DNA of 64,000 bases from positions 1 to 64,000 of the forward strand of contig CAIJPN010000017.1 in assembly GCA_903822545.1 (NCBI GenBank). The letters run 5' to 3'. Under the pieces are notes generated by a model that ran no database searches, was not told the origin of the DNA, and was given only the letters and a program-made list of their open reading frames with translations. The translations under genes and the position numbers were made by a program. Positions 25,710 through 34,260 of this stretch are shown here, one piece after another (positions within the stretch are counted from its first letter, which is position 1; the number at the start of each line of letters is the position of its first letter). The DNA comes from an uncultured Anaerolineae bacterium (GTDB taxonomy: Bacteria; Chloroflexota; Anaerolineae; Anaerolineales; Villigracilaceae).

Positions 25710-26717
25710 TCAATCCTCAACCCACACTACCTCATTCAATTTTTGCATTTGTTTATGGAATTTACCAGGATCGTAATCAACCAATAATATCTGCGCTGTC
25801 GATTTTTCTGTTTGCCTAACCTGTAATTCTAAAACTACTCTGCCATCATCCAACATAAACATCCTATATGATGCTTTTATTCTATTCTCCTTATCCTCAT
25901 ATTCACTGCATCCTAATTTATTTTTACAAAAATTAAACTTCCCAAATATTTCAGTATTTATCATGTCATCATAATAATTCGCGGTTTTAAAATCACTTGC
26001 CAATTTATCACCTTCATCAGTTCCTGTCGAATGCTCTGTTTTCCCCCATTCAGGTTTAATTTCAGTAAAAATATAATCATATGCCGCTTCTAAATTAGCA
26101 AAAAACGGAAACGTGTAATCGGTACCATTCCAATGGTAAGTGTACCCCTCTGGTGGCAACACATACAACTTCTCATCCCCACCCACATAAGCTACCACCT
26201 TACCCGATTCAGTTTCATAAATCACTTGCTCAAAAACTTCCTTTCCACCCACTTTCTCCACCTTTTGCGAATACTCCTTATCTTCACCAGTCACTTTGGC
26301 TCTAATTTCGTCCAACTTTTCACTTTGGCTTTCATCTGCCAACGGAACACTCAACATCTCATCCAACGCCTTATCAGCCGGGCTCATCGCCTCCACCCAG
26401 GCGCCGTTTTCAAAGCGGGCCAGTTCTGCGCCGCTGGCGTCCAGCGCAAGGACGGTGTTTTCCTGCAAAGACAGGCGGGCAATCGCATCTTTAGCGGGAA
26501 CCTGCTGTTCGGTCAGGGTGCCGTCATCGGCGGCGGCATACACCTTGCCATCCACGAGCAGGAATCCGCCCACGCGCAGGTCGGGGGTTGCGGTTGGGGC
26601 GAGGGTCGCGGTCGGTTTGGGGGTGACGGTCGGCGCGAGCGTAGCAGTCGCGGGAATGGGGGCGGGAGCGCAGGCGGCGAGGATGATGAGCAGAAGCAGG
26701 GCAATGGTGCGGGTCAT
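25710..26717 (-). CDS. Lipoprotein with Pro/Thr-rich linker, unknown function
   Basis: 335 residues from ATG 26717 (GGAG seven bases upstream). MTRTIALLLLIILAACAP is a lipoprotein signal with lipobox LAAC, so Cys17 should carry lipid. A linker of repeated PTATLAPT-type units follows, then about 270 residues of soluble domain with VGGFLLVDGKVYAAADDGTL and a C-terminal RMFMLDDGRVVLELQVRQ. No family recognised. The 3' half is visibly AT-richer than the 5' half, which has the usual high-GC codon choice; this may mark a junction between native and acquired sequence. Confidence 0.6.
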   Translation of the reverse strand: MTRTIALLLLIILAACAPAPIPATATLAPTVTPKPTATLAPTATPDLRVGGFLLVDGKVYAAADDGTLTEQQVPAKDAIARLSLQENTVLALDASGAELARFENGAWVEAMSPADKALDEMLSVPLADESQSEKLDEIRAKVTGEDKEYSQKVEKVGGKEVFEQVIYETESGKVVAYVGGDEKLYVLPPEGYTYHWNGTDYTFPFFANLEAAYDYIFTEIKPEWGKTEHSTGTDEGDKLASDFKTANYYDDMINTEIFGKFNFCKNKLGCSEYEDKENRIKASYRMFMLDDGRVVLELQVRQTEKSTAQILLVDYDPGKFHKQMQKLNEVVWVED

Positions 26718-26830
26718 GGGGAGTCTCCGAAATTTGATAGTTGATTTTAGCACGAAGGCTTGAAAATCTTGCTGCCCGGCTTTTGCGTCACTCCAATTTG
26801 AACGTGGCGCGACACGCTTTTAGGCGGTGT

Positions 26831-26864
26831 TTTTGTAGCGCGAGATTAATCTCGCGCTACAAAA
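26831..26864. repeat. 34-bp perfect palindrome, copy 2
   Basis: Identical to 24151-24184 over all 34 bases. The two copies enclose hicAB and the two exported proteins. Degenerate relatives are at 18640-18658 and 60224-60241. Confidence 0.8.
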
Positions 26865-26942
26865 GCCGGAATACCGCTAAATTTGTGATTAATTTCACTT
26901 ACATCTTTCATCCCGGCGTGCTATCGTAGAGCGGTGAGAAGA

Positions 26943-27029
26943 GTGCGTCGCACCCGATTGTGGAGCGAAATCCGTTAAGTGGGTGTTGTCCTCACGAGAA
27001 AAAATCCCGTTTGGGGAGGTGCGACGCAC
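26943..27029. repeat. GTGCGTCGCACC inverted pair upstream of glnA2
   Basis: GTGCGTCGCACC (26943-26954) and GGTGCGACGCAC (27018-27029) are complementary, and each is itself nearly palindromic. The sequence CGATTGTGG follows the left copy and CACAATC the right. It lies directly before the ribosome binding site of the second glutamine synthetase and could form a large leader hairpin. Nothing else was seen in the 339-bp gap except the palindrome at 26831. Confidence 0.5.
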
Positions 27030-27056
27030 CACAATCCCATTGTTTAAGGAGAATCC

Positions 27057-28478
27057 ATGTTCAAAAACTTCGATGAAGCACGCCAGTTCGTTGAACGCGA
27101 GCAAATCCAGATGGTGGATATCAAATTCTGCGACCTGTGGGGGCGCTGGCACCATCTCACCATCCCCGCCAGCCAGTTCACACCCGATTTGATGGAAAAA
27201 GGCATCGGGTTCGATGGGTCATCCGTCGGGTTGAAATCGGTCAAATCGGGGGATATGGTTCTCGTCCCCGACCTTTCCACCGGATTCATCGACCCGTTTT
27301 GGGAAGTCGCCACCCTGAGCTTTATCTCCGCCACCCGCGAGGCTGACACCCACGCCATTTTCGCCAACGACCCGCGCAACATCGCCCTGCGCGCCGAGGA
27401 ATACATGCTCCAGACCGGCATCGCCGACCGCAGCATGTGGGGGCCGGAGTTCGAGTTCTACATTTTCGACAGTGTCAGCTACGAATATGGAATCAACCGC
27501 GCCAGCTACGTGCTCGAAAGCGCCGAAGCCGACTGGAACAGCGCGAAGGGCGGTCACGGGCACTACATCCCGCTGCATGGAGGCTATCACGCCATCCCGC
27601 CCAAAGACCAGCTTTTCAACCTGCGCGCCGATATGTCCATCAAGCTGGAGAAGATGGGCGTGCCGGTCAAGTATCACCATCACGAGGTCGGCGGGCCGGG
27701 GCAGCTCGAAATCGAAACGCCGATGATGGGCCTGATGCAGGCGGGCGATGCGACCATGAAAATCAAATACGTCACCAAAATGACCGCCCACCAGCGCGGG
27801 CAGACCGCCACCTTCATGCCCAAACCGCTCTACGGCGAGGCGGGCAGCGGGATGCACTTCCACCAGCACCTGTTCAAGGGCGATGTGAATGTGTTCTACG
27901 ACCCCGCCGGCTACGGCACGCTCAGCCAGACCGCGCTTTTCTACATCGGGGGATTGCTGACGCACGGCCCGGCGCTGCTGGGCTTTACAAACCCATCCAC
28001 CAACTCCTACCGGCGGCTGGTTCCCGGTTACGAAGCCCCCGTCAACGCCTTTTTCTCGCTTGGCAATCGCTCCGCCGCCATCCGCATCCCGAAATACGCC
28101 AACCAGCCGGATACTGCCCGCTTCGAGTTCCGCCCGCCCGATGCCGCCGGGAACGTCTACCTGATGCTGGCCGCCCAACTGATGGCCGGTCTGGATGGCA
28201 TCCGCCGCAAAATCGACCCAACCGCCGCCGGTTTTGGGCCTTTCGACAAGAACATCTTCGCCATGACCGACGAGGAACGCGCCCAGATCAAGGGCCTGCC
28301 CACCTCGCTCGATGAAGCGCTCGACGCCCTCGAAGCCGACCACGCCTTCCTGACCGAGGGCGAGGTCTTCGCCGGGGAAATGATCCAGCAGTGGATTGAT
28401 TACAAGCGCAAGCACGAAGCCATGGAAATCCGCAATCGCCCGCATCCGTATGAGATGAGCCTGTATTTTGACGTTTAA
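27057..28478 (+). CDS. glnA: Glutamine synthetase type I, second copy lacking the adenylylation tyrosine
   Basis: 473 residues from ATG 27057 (AAGGAG upstream). All catalytic motifs are present: [57 protein letters not shown] and FEFRPPDA. The loop that carries the modified tyrosine in GSI-beta reads KNIFAMTDEER, with Phe in place of Tyr, so GlnE should not be able to modify it. The two synthetases of this window are clearly divergent and not recent duplicates. This copy might provide glutamine when the other is switched off, or be controlled by feedback or a protein partner. Confidence 0.93.
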   Translation: MFKNFDEARQFVEREQIQMVDIKFCDLWGRWHHLTIPASQFTPDLMEKGIGFDGSSVGLKSVKSGDMVLVPDLSTGFIDPFWEVATLSFISATREADTHAIFANDPRNIALRAEEYMLQTGIADRSMWGPEFEFYIFDSVSYEYGINRASYVLESAEADWNSAKGGHGHYIPLHGGYHAIPPKDQLFNLRADMSIKLEKMGVPVKYHHHEVGGPGQLEIETPMMGLMQAGDATMKIKYVTKMTAHQRGQTATFMPKPLYGEAGSGMHFHQHLFKGDVNVFYDPAGYGTLSQTALFYIGGLLTHGPALLGFTNPSTNSYRRLVPGYEAPVNAFFSLGNRSAAIRIPKYANQPDTARFEFRPPDAAGNVYLMLAAQLMAGLDGIRRKIDPTAAGFGPFDKNIFAMTDEERAQIKGLPTSLDEALDALEADHAFLTEGEVFAGEMIQQWIDYKRKHEAMEIRNRPHPYEMSLYFDV

Positions 28479-28538
28479 CTTTTGACATGGGCGCTTCGTG
28501 CCCCAACTGGTAGCAGAACAAACCAGCAGGACAAAGGA

Positions 28539-28567
28539 AAAACCCCGTTCGTCAAGAACGGGGTTTT
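28539..28567. terminator. Bidirectional terminator between glnA2 and the roadblock gene
   Basis: AAAACCCCGTTC (28539-28550), loop GTCAA, GAACGGGGTTTT (28556-28567). T tracts occur in both directions, so it can end transcripts of both convergent genes. Confidence 0.9.
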
Positions 28568-28587
28568 ATCGCATTTGTATGCCTGTT

Positions 28588-28962
28588 TTACCCGACCAGT
28601 TTGACCAGGTCTTCGGCAGCGCGCCGCATTTCCAGGAACACCAGGCCCAATTTACCTTCCTGGCGAGCCAGGGCGGTTAATACGGCTTCATCGCCGACAG
28701 CGATCAGGACAATAAAGCCCTTGCTGCCTTTGATGTAGACCTGTTCCAGTACGCCTCGACCTAACTCGGCAGAAATGCGTTCGCCAAGCGATAACATGGC
28801 CGCAGACATGGCTGAAACACGATCTTCTTCTGCGCCTTGTTGCAACGCAGATGCCATAATCAGACCGTCGACGGAAACAACGGCGGAAGCTTCGATATCT
28901 GAGGCAGAGGCTTGCATGTTGCGCAGGCGTTCCACCATGAGTTGACTGCGGTTTTTGCTCAT
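28588..28962 (-). CDS. Roadblock/LC7-domain protein
   Basis: 124 residues. SASDIEASAVVSVDGLIMASAL, then a helix with EEDRVSAMSAAMLSLGERISAEL and the strands QVYIKGSKGFIVLIAVGDEAVLTAL form the complete roadblock/LC7 fold. In bacteria such proteins (for example MglB) regulate small Ras-like GTPases in polarity or motility; no GTPase gene is nearby. It has its own promoter at 29012-29040 and a shared terminator. Confidence 0.9.
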   Translation of the reverse strand: MSKNRSQLMVERLRNMQASASDIEASAVVSVDGLIMASALQQGAEEDRVSAMSAAMLSLGERISAELGRGVLEQVYIKGSKGFIVLIAVGDEAVLTALARQEGKLGLVFLEMRRAAEDLVKLVG

Positions 28963-29011
28963 CCCTCATTCTCCATGAGAAAGTTTAAAGTCGGTGTGAG
29001 TTTACCATAAA

Positions 29012-29040
29012 ATTATAAGAGCGCAGGCAGAAAATCGCAA
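29012..29040 (-). promoter_or_regulatory. Promoter of the roadblock gene
   Basis: On the minus strand TTGCGA (29040-29035) and TATAAT (29017-29012) are separated by 17 bp, about 45 bases before the start codon. Confidence 0.65.
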
Positions 29041-29102
29041 GAAAATACTACTAGATTTCCCTACCCGCACCACATCTTTCAGCCGTAGCTGATAGTGGTT
29101 TC

Positions 29103-30431
29103 TCAGGCTTTGAGTATTTTGAATTGTGGCAGGTGAGGCTGGTTTTGGGCAAACATCTCATCCACCATCTGACGGGTTTCTTTGAGCGAGAGCACTGCTG
29201 CGGTTAACGGGTCATGGCAAATGGCGCGGTACACCATGGTCGGGTCGCCGAACTGACTGGCGGTAATCGCCATCTCTTCAATTTGCGAGCTGACCCCGGT
29301 CAGGATGGCGCACTCAGGCGGCAGTGCGCCAACATGGATGGGGTGGAATCCGGCCTTATCAACCAGCACGGGCACTTCCACGCACGCGCCCTGTGGCAGG
29401 TTGGTGATGAGTTGAGTGTTCGGTACATTGCCGTTGAATGTGAACGAATCGCCTCCCCGCAGCGCATTGATGATATAGGCCGCATATTCGCTCCCGCGCT
29501 GGATGTTGATCGGCGTTTCGGTGGCGAACCATTTTTTGGCCTTGTCCTTCCAGGTGGCTTCGCTGCGTTGATATTCTTTCAGGATGTAAGCATATTCGCC
29601 GGGATTCCAGCCGGTGCCGTGGGTGCAGTACTTTTCGATCAGGTCGGGGCGTTTGCGGAACCACCAGTTGTATTCTGAGTTGTGCCCGCTGGATTCAGTG
29701 ACATATTTGCCAATCGCCAGGAACATCTCGTTGCGTACCGGTTCGATGTTGTAGATTTCATCGTTTTCAGTGATGGCCCGGTAAATCTGCGGGTAGGCAT
29801 CGGCCCCGTTGACTTTGAAATCGAGATACCAGGCCTGGTGATTGATGCCTGCGCAGGTGTAAGTGATTTCATCCACGCCCGCGCCAATCCACTCGCCGAG
29901 CATGTGCGCGGTACCCTGCACTGAGTGGCACAGCCCGGTGGTGGCAATGAAGCTCTCGCGCTGGATTGCGCCGCACAACATGGCCATGGGGTTGGTGTAG
30001 TTGAGCAGGACAGCTTTGGGACAGTAGCGTTCCATATCGCGGACGATTTCCATCATCGGGTTGATGGTGCGCAGGAAACGGAAAATACCCGAAGGGCCGC
30101 GTGTATCACCCACATTCGTATCTACTCCATATTTTTTGGGGATTTCGATGTCGTGCCGCCACACGTCGGTGTCTCCCGCTAAAATGGTTGTCAGCACCAC
30201 ATCGGCATTGCGCAGCGCTTCCACCCGGTTGAGGGTCGCTGTTACAGTAGCAGGATACTGCCCCAGGGCGATGATTTTCTCCACTGATCGACGGGAAAAA
30301 TCCAGTCGTTCCGGGTCAATATCCATCAGCGCCAGTTCAGCATTTTCCAGCAGCGGGAATGTCAGGATGTCGCGGACGAGTTCGCGTGTGAAGCCCAGGC
30401 TGCCGGCTCCAATGAATGTGATTTTGGTCAT
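29103..30431 (-). CDS. GH4 glycosidase, alpha-galactosidase (MelA) type
   Basis: 442 residues from ATG 30431, with GGAGG four bases upstream. The N-terminus [20 protein letters not shown] is the NAD+-binding Rossmann start of family GH4; [17 protein letters not shown] (the Cys-His pair that binds the divalent metal) and [13 protein letters not shown] follow. The stretch [20 protein letters not shown] is typical of the alpha-galactosidase branch. GH4 enzymes hydrolyse by an NAD+-dependent oxidation-elimination mechanism, in the cytoplasm. No sugar transporter or regulator lies next to it, so the natural substrate remains open. Confidence 0.85.
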   Translation of the reverse strand: MTKITFIGAGSLGFTRELVRDILTFPLLENAELALMDIDPERLDFSRRSVEKIIALGQYPATVTATLNRVEALRNADVVLTTILAGDTDVWRHDIEIPKKYGVDTNVGDTRGPSGIFRFLRTINPMMEIVRDMERYCPKAVLLNYTNPMAMLCGAIQRESFIATTGLCHSVQGTAHMLGEWIGAGVDEITYTCAGINHQAWYLDFKVNGADAYPQIYRAITENDEIYNIEPVRNEMFLAIGKYVTESSGHNSEYNWWFRKRPDLIEKYCTHGTGWNPGEYAYILKEYQRSEATWKDKAKKWFATETPINIQRGSEYAAYIINALRGGDSFTFNGNVPNTQLITNLPQGACVEVPVLVDKAGFHPIHVGALPPECAILTGVSSQIEEMAITASQFGDPTMVYRAICHDPLTAAVLSLKETRQMVDEMFAQNQPHLPQFKILKA

Positions 30432-30590
30432 TTGGCCTCCGAATGAGAAGATCCTATATGGTTGCATCTCTGAAAACGCCCGGGTGAGCGCGTTGCACTC
30501 CCAGCGAGATGTATGTTTTGGGGATGCGCCTGCTTGCTATTTTACCTGTCCTTTCCTCCTGATGCTCAATGATATGGCCTGATGAGTGGT

Positions 30591-30596
30591 AAACTC
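30591..30596 (+). promoter_or_regulatory. -10 element TAAACT, probable leaderless promoter
   Basis: TAAACT ends five bases before ATG 30602 and no ribosome binding site is present. No clear -35 was found. Confidence 0.35.
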
Positions 30597-30601
30597 GGCG
30601 C

Positions 30602-31600
30602 ATGTCGATGAATATTCAGTTAAAACGCTGGATCCTGCGCAGCCTGGTGGGGTTTGTGCTGGTGGGATTGCTTTATTGGGCCTTGCGCAATGCCCCGCTG
30701 CTCGAGATTTTGGCTGCCGTGCGCCAGTTGCGGCCCTGGCAGGGGGCGGTCATTCTGGGGTTGAGTATTTTCTTCTTTGGCGTTTCCACGCTGCGTTGGT
30801 GGGTTATCGTTTCTGCCGAAAACCGTCATGTAACTTTTTGGCCGCTTCTGCGTGTCCGGTTTGCGGTGTTTGGCGTCAGTTACTTCACTCTTGGCCCGCA
30901 AGTTGGCGGGGAGGCGCTGCAAGTGCTGGTGCTGCGCCGCAAGTATGGATTGAGTTTTACACGCGCCACGGCCAGTGTTTTGCTGGATAAACTGCTCGAA
31001 TTCCTGATGGATTTTTTGCTGCTGGCTTTTGGGTTGGCATCGGTGCTACAGGGTGGGGTATTGATCGAAAACGGGATGCAACTGGCGGGGAGTCTGCTTT
31101 TGCTGGTATTTCTCATCGCCTGGCCGCCCTTCCATTTGTTGTTGCTTTTTAACCGCCGCTATCCGCTGACAGCTATCCTGCGCATGATCCCGTTTTTGCC
31201 CAAAAACGCCAAACTGGTGCGTTTTGTGCGCGCTGCCGAGCATCTTTCTGGCTTGTTTTGCCAGCGCTACCCCCGCCGCTTGCTGGTGGCGATATTTTGC
31301 TCGGTGCTGGCCGGGGCTGGGATGCTGCTGGATTATGCCCTGGTCACATCTTTCCTGCATATCCCGCTGCCTTTTTGGAAGGTTGTAGCAGGTTGGTGGA
31401 TGGGTTGGGTGGCACTGCTGATGCCGCTGCCCGGTGGTTTGGGCGCCATGGAGGCCAGCCAGGTTTTTGCGCTTGGACAGTTTGGGTTCAGCCCGGCGGC
31501 TGCGCTGAGTGTGGCGCTGGTGTTGCGTGGGCGCGATATGTTGTTGGGCGGGCTGGGCCTGTTGCTGACCGGGCTTGAATCTACCGGCGCTGCGAAATAG
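30602..31600 (+). CDS. LPG-synthase-TM/UPF0104 family membrane protein
   Basis: 332 residues with about eight hydrophobic helices. The motif SYFTLGPQVGGEALQVLVLRR near residue 97 and VALLMPLPGGLGAMEAS near 272 are the two conserved loops of the lysylphosphatidylglycerol-synthetase transmembrane family. The soluble aminoacyltransferase domain of MprF is absent, so a flippase-like or lipid-handling role is more likely than lipid synthesis. The gene ends tail to tail with the hydrogenase protease gene, overlapping it by 20 bp. Confidence 0.8.
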   Translation: MSMNIQLKRWILRSLVGFVLVGLLYWALRNAPLLEILAAVRQLRPWQGAVILGLSIFFFGVSTLRWWVIVSAENRHVTFWPLLRVRFAVFGVSYFTLGPQVGGEALQVLVLRRKYGLSFTRATASVLLDKLLEFLMDFLLLAFGLASVLQGGVLIENGMQLAGSLLLLVFLIAWPPFHLLLLFNRRYPLTAILRMIPFLPKNAKLVRFVRAAEHLSGLFCQRYPRRLLVAIFCSVLAGAGMLLDYALVTSFLHIPLPFWKVVAGWWMGWVALLMPLPGGLGAMEASQVFALGQFGFSPAAALSVALVLRGRDMLLGGLGLLLTGLESTGAAK

Positions 31601-32081
31601 GATCTTGTTTCCCGGCCCATCCGTTTGCCCGTTTAATTGCTTCGGGCAAAAGCCTGGCGGTTTGTTCCGATAATGTGGTCTCGAACCCGAAGTGGTATCC
31701 CCTGATGGACAGCAAAACCCCCTCGGGGGCTGCCCCGTAGAGCGACTGGCACATATTCAGCAGCATTTCGGGCGTCAGGTGATGGGTAAAGGGCGAGGTC
31801 TGGAATCCCGGTTCGAGCGGCGTGAACTGCACCTCGGCAGGAATCCGCCCGGTGTGCGCATCCACAAAACAGACGCGCTCAAACGCCCGGATGTCCTCCG
31901 CCATTTCGGGGGTGAGCTGCAACTCGAAACGGAACGCCAGCCCCGGCGCGGAGGGGAATTCGTCCTCCCACGTTTCGGGCGGAGTCAATCCCAATTCCAG
32001 CGTAAGGCCCCGCAGCACATGCCAGGCCACGCCATCATCCTGCCGGTCGGGGTTGCCGTATCCAAGAAAGAGTGTGTTCAT
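31581..32081 (-). CDS. hoxW: Hydrogenase maturation protease
   Basis: 166 residues from ATG 32081. The N-terminus MNTLFLGYGNPDRQDDGVAW has the GxGNxxxxDDG signature of the HyaD/HoxW peptidases, whose acidic residue probes nickel in the large subunit before cutting its C-terminal tail. CFVDAHTG and the HLTPEMLLNM histidine segment follow as in the family. It is the last gene of the hydrogenase operon, 40 bp behind the large subunit gene, whose product still carries a 25-residue tail beyond the last ligand. A longer in-frame start reads through a palindrome and is rejected. Confidence 0.85.
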   Translation of the reverse strand: MNTLFLGYGNPDRQDDGVAWHVLRGLTLELGLTPPETWEDEFPSAPGLAFRFELQLTPEMAEDIRAFERVCFVDAHTGRIPAEVQFTPLEPGFQTSPFTHHLTPEMLLNMCQSLYGAAPEGVLLSIRGYHFGFETTLSEQTARLLPEAIKRANGWAGKQDPISQRR

Positions 32082-32088
32082 AATATTT

Positions 32089-32117
32089 GTAGGGGCGAAC
32101 CGCCGGTTCGCCCCTAC
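32089..32117. repeat. 29-bp palindrome between hoxH and hoxW
   Basis: GTAGGGGCGAACCG, one central C, and the exact complement. It is the short, perfect form of the elements at 20156 and 24939. Confidence 0.75.
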
Positions 32118-32121
32118 CCTG

Positions 32122-33546
32122 TTAATCGCGGGTGATGGTTTGGATGATTTCGCCGCCCGGCGCAACCATCTCAATCTGGATGGGCATCTGGCCGATGGCG
32201 TGGGTGGAGCACGACAGGCACGGGTCGTGGGCGCGGACGGCGGCCTCGACGCGGTTGAGCATGCCTTCTTTCACTTCGCCGCCGGTGATGTAGGTTTTGG
32301 CGACGCTATCCACGGCCTTGCTCATGGCCCAGTTGTTGTGCCCGGTGGCGACGATAAGATTGACGCTGGTCAATTTGCCGGTTTCATCGGCCTTATAGTG
32401 ATGAATCAGCGTGCCGCGCGGCGCTTCGAGCACACCCACGCCCTCGCCCCGGTAATCGCGGCGGGTGTTCAGGATGTCGGTGCTCAGGATGTCGGGATCG
32501 GCACACAGTTCGCGCACGCGTTCGATGGCGAACAGGGTCTCGATCAGGCGGGCATAGTGGAAGTAGAGCGTGTTCTCAACCGGCGCGCCATTGTTGATGG
32601 CGCGATAGGTCTTGAACTCTTCCTGTGCCAGCGGGGTGGGGATGTGACTGACCGCATTGAGCCGCCCGAGCGGGCCGACACGGTACACGCCCTCGGGGAA
32701 GCTCATTTTCTTGTAATAGGGGAATTTCAGGTATGACCACGGCTCAACATGCTCGGCGATGATGTCGAGATAGCTGCCGCCGGGGAATTTCTCCAGCTGG
32801 GAGCCGGTTCTATCTACCAGGCGGATGTCGCCATCGTAGAGTTCCAGCCCATCTTCGGGCGTGACCATGCTCATGTAGCCGCTGGGGAACACGGCAAATT
32901 TGCGAATGTCCTCGGCGTTGCGTTCGGCCCAATCGCGCATGATGCCCAGGCCGATGCGCACCGCTTCGATGGCTTCGTCCACGCCCGCCAGGATGGTATC
33001 GCGTTCGACGGGTTGCAGGGCCTTGTTCACCCCGCCCGGCACGGCGAACACCGGATGCAGGCGTCTCCCGCCCAGGATGCGGATGATTTCCTGCCCAAAT
33101 TTGCGCAGCCGCACGGCCTTGAGCGTGATTTCTGGCGCGGCGCCCACCAGACCGACCACGTTGCGGGTGGCGGGGTCGGCGTCAAAACCGAGCAGCAGGT
33201 CGGGGCCGGAGAGTTCAAAAAAGTGCATCCCGTGGCTCTGGATAATCTGCCCCATGTGCATCAGGTCGCGCAGCAGGTGCGCCGGGCGCGGGGCGGGCGA
33301 GCCTTGCAGGTCATCGGCGGCTTTGGCGGCGGCCAGGTGATGGCTGACGGGACAAATCCCACAAATGCGCGGGGTGATGGATGGCATTTCAAAATATGGG
33401 CGGCCTTCGCAAAACTTCTCAAATCCGCGAAATTCGTTGATGTGTAAATATGCGCGCTCGACCGAGCCATCATCCTTCATGCGGATGGTGACTTTGGCGT
33501 GCCCTTCGATACGGGTAACGGGTTCGATGGTAATTTTTTGGGACAT
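32122..33546 (-). CDS. hoxH: [NiFe] hydrogenase large subunit, group 3-like
   Basis: 474 residues, GGAG five bases before the ATG. The four nickel-ligand cysteines are present: [11 protein letters not shown] (Cys62, Cys65) and DPCLSCSTH (Cys443, Cys446). The 25 residues after His449 are the tail expected to be removed by the maturation protease. The N-terminal [17 protein letters not shown] is also typical. It forms the H2-activating site together with the small subunit encoded next to it, and in this operon it should exchange electrons with NAD(P)(H) and possibly ferredoxin. Confidence 0.95.
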   Translation of the reverse strand: MSQKITIEPVTRIEGHAKVTIRMKDDGSVERAYLHINEFRGFEKFCEGRPYFEMPSITPRICGICPVSHHLAAAKAADDLQGSPAPRPAHLLRDLMHMGQIIQSHGMHFFELSGPDLLLGFDADPATRNVVGLVGAAPEITLKAVRLRKFGQEIIRILGGRRLHPVFAVPGGVNKALQPVERDTILAGVDEAIEAVRIGLGIMRDWAERNAEDIRKFAVFPSGYMSMVTPEDGLELYDGDIRLVDRTGSQLEKFPGGSYLDIIAEHVEPWSYLKFPYYKKMSFPEGVYRVGPLGRLNAVSHIPTPLAQEEFKTYRAINNGAPVENTLYFHYARLIETLFAIERVRELCADPDILSTDILNTRRDYRGEGVGVLEAPRGTLIHHYKADETGKLTSVNLIVATGHNNWAMSKAVDSVAKTYITGGEVKEGMLNRVEAAVRAHDPCLSCSTHAIGQMPIQIEMVAPGGEIIQTITRD

Positions 33547-33554
33547 AACAACTC

Positions 33555-33628
33555 CAGTGGCAAGTGGTAAGTGGTAAGTGATAAGTTTCGGGGGGCTTAC
33601 CCCTTGTCACTTACCACTTATCACTGAC
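33555..33628. repeat. AAGTGGTAAGTG-type palindromic repeat between hoxY and hoxH
   Basis: Tandem AAGTGGTAAGTGGTAAGTG units on the left face CACTTACCACTTATCACTG on the right across a GGGGGCTTACCCC core. This is a different repeat family from the others in the operon. Confidence 0.65.
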
Positions 33629-34171
33629 TTAATGCCAGTGCAACTTCTCGTTTTTGATTTCCGGCATGCGCCCCTGGGCGAGTTCTTTCAGGGCGTAGTA
33701 GATGACATCCGCATCGGGCGGGCAGCCGGGGATAAATACATCCACGTCCACCACTTCGTGCAGGGCGCGGACGTTGCTCATGGTGGCCAGTTCGGGGTCA
33801 TCGGGGATTTTTCCGCTCTCGTCATTGCTTTCAGCCTCGATGTAGGCGCGGCGCAGGGCTTCTTGCGTGCCGCACATGTTGCGCAGGGCCGGCACGCCGC
33901 CAAAAACGGCGCAATCGCCGAGCGCCACCAGGATTTTGCTGCGGGCGCGCATACGGTGGGCCACTTCTTCATTGGACGAGTTGTTGATGCCGCCTTCGAG
34001 AATGCCGACATCCACGCCGCTTTCATCGGGTTCTTTCAGGTCGGTGATGGGGGTGGCGCGCAGATCAGCCAGTTCGATGATCTCAAGGATGCGCTCATCC
34101 ATATCGAGCAGGGACATGTGACAGCCGGAGCAGCCAGCCATCCAGTCGGAGGAAATTTTGGGTTTGGGCAT
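33629..34171 (-). CDS. hoxY: [NiFe] hydrogenase small subunit
   Basis: 180 residues, AGGAG six bases before the ATG. WMAGCSGCHMSLLD (Cys14, Cys17), ALGDCAVFGG and FIPGCPPDADVI supply the four cysteines of the proximal [4Fe-4S] cluster. It is the short NuoB-related type found in soluble group 3 enzymes, without signal peptide or the distal clusters of membrane-bound hydrogenases. It links the Ni-Fe site in the large subunit to the iron-sulfur chain of the NuoG-like subunit encoded upstream. Confidence 0.93.
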   Translation of the reverse strand: MPKPKISSDWMAGCSGCHMSLLDMDERILEIIELADLRATPITDLKEPDESGVDVGILEGGINNSSNEEVAHRMRARSKILVALGDCAVFGGVPALRNMCGTQEALRRAYIEAESNDESGKIPDDPELATMSNVRALHEVVDVDVFIPGCPPDADVIYYALKELAQGRMPEIKNEKLHWH

Positions 34172-34189
34172 ACGAATCTCCTGCGGTTT

Positions 34190-34260
34190 TCACCACGGAG
34201 ACACCGAGAACACGGAGAAAAACATTAAAAAATCTCCGTGAACTCCGTGACTCCGTGGTT
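34190..34260. repeat. CACGGAG-type palindromic repeat between hoxU and hoxY
   Basis: CACCACGGAGACACCGAG on the left faces CTCCGTGACTCCGTGGTT on the right, with inner ACGGAGA/TCTCCGT arms. The element reaches the hoxU stop codon. Relatives lie at 15517, 36062 and 63680. Confidence 0.7.

Noticed and set aside
24151-26864. Composite transposon with the 34-bp palindromes as ends
   Set aside because: No transposase gene or target duplication was found, so only bracketing by repeats is claimed.
33555-33628. Possible CRISPR fragment of AAGTGGTAAGTG units
   Set aside because: The units are only a few bases apart and form a palindrome; there are no spacers and no cas genes.
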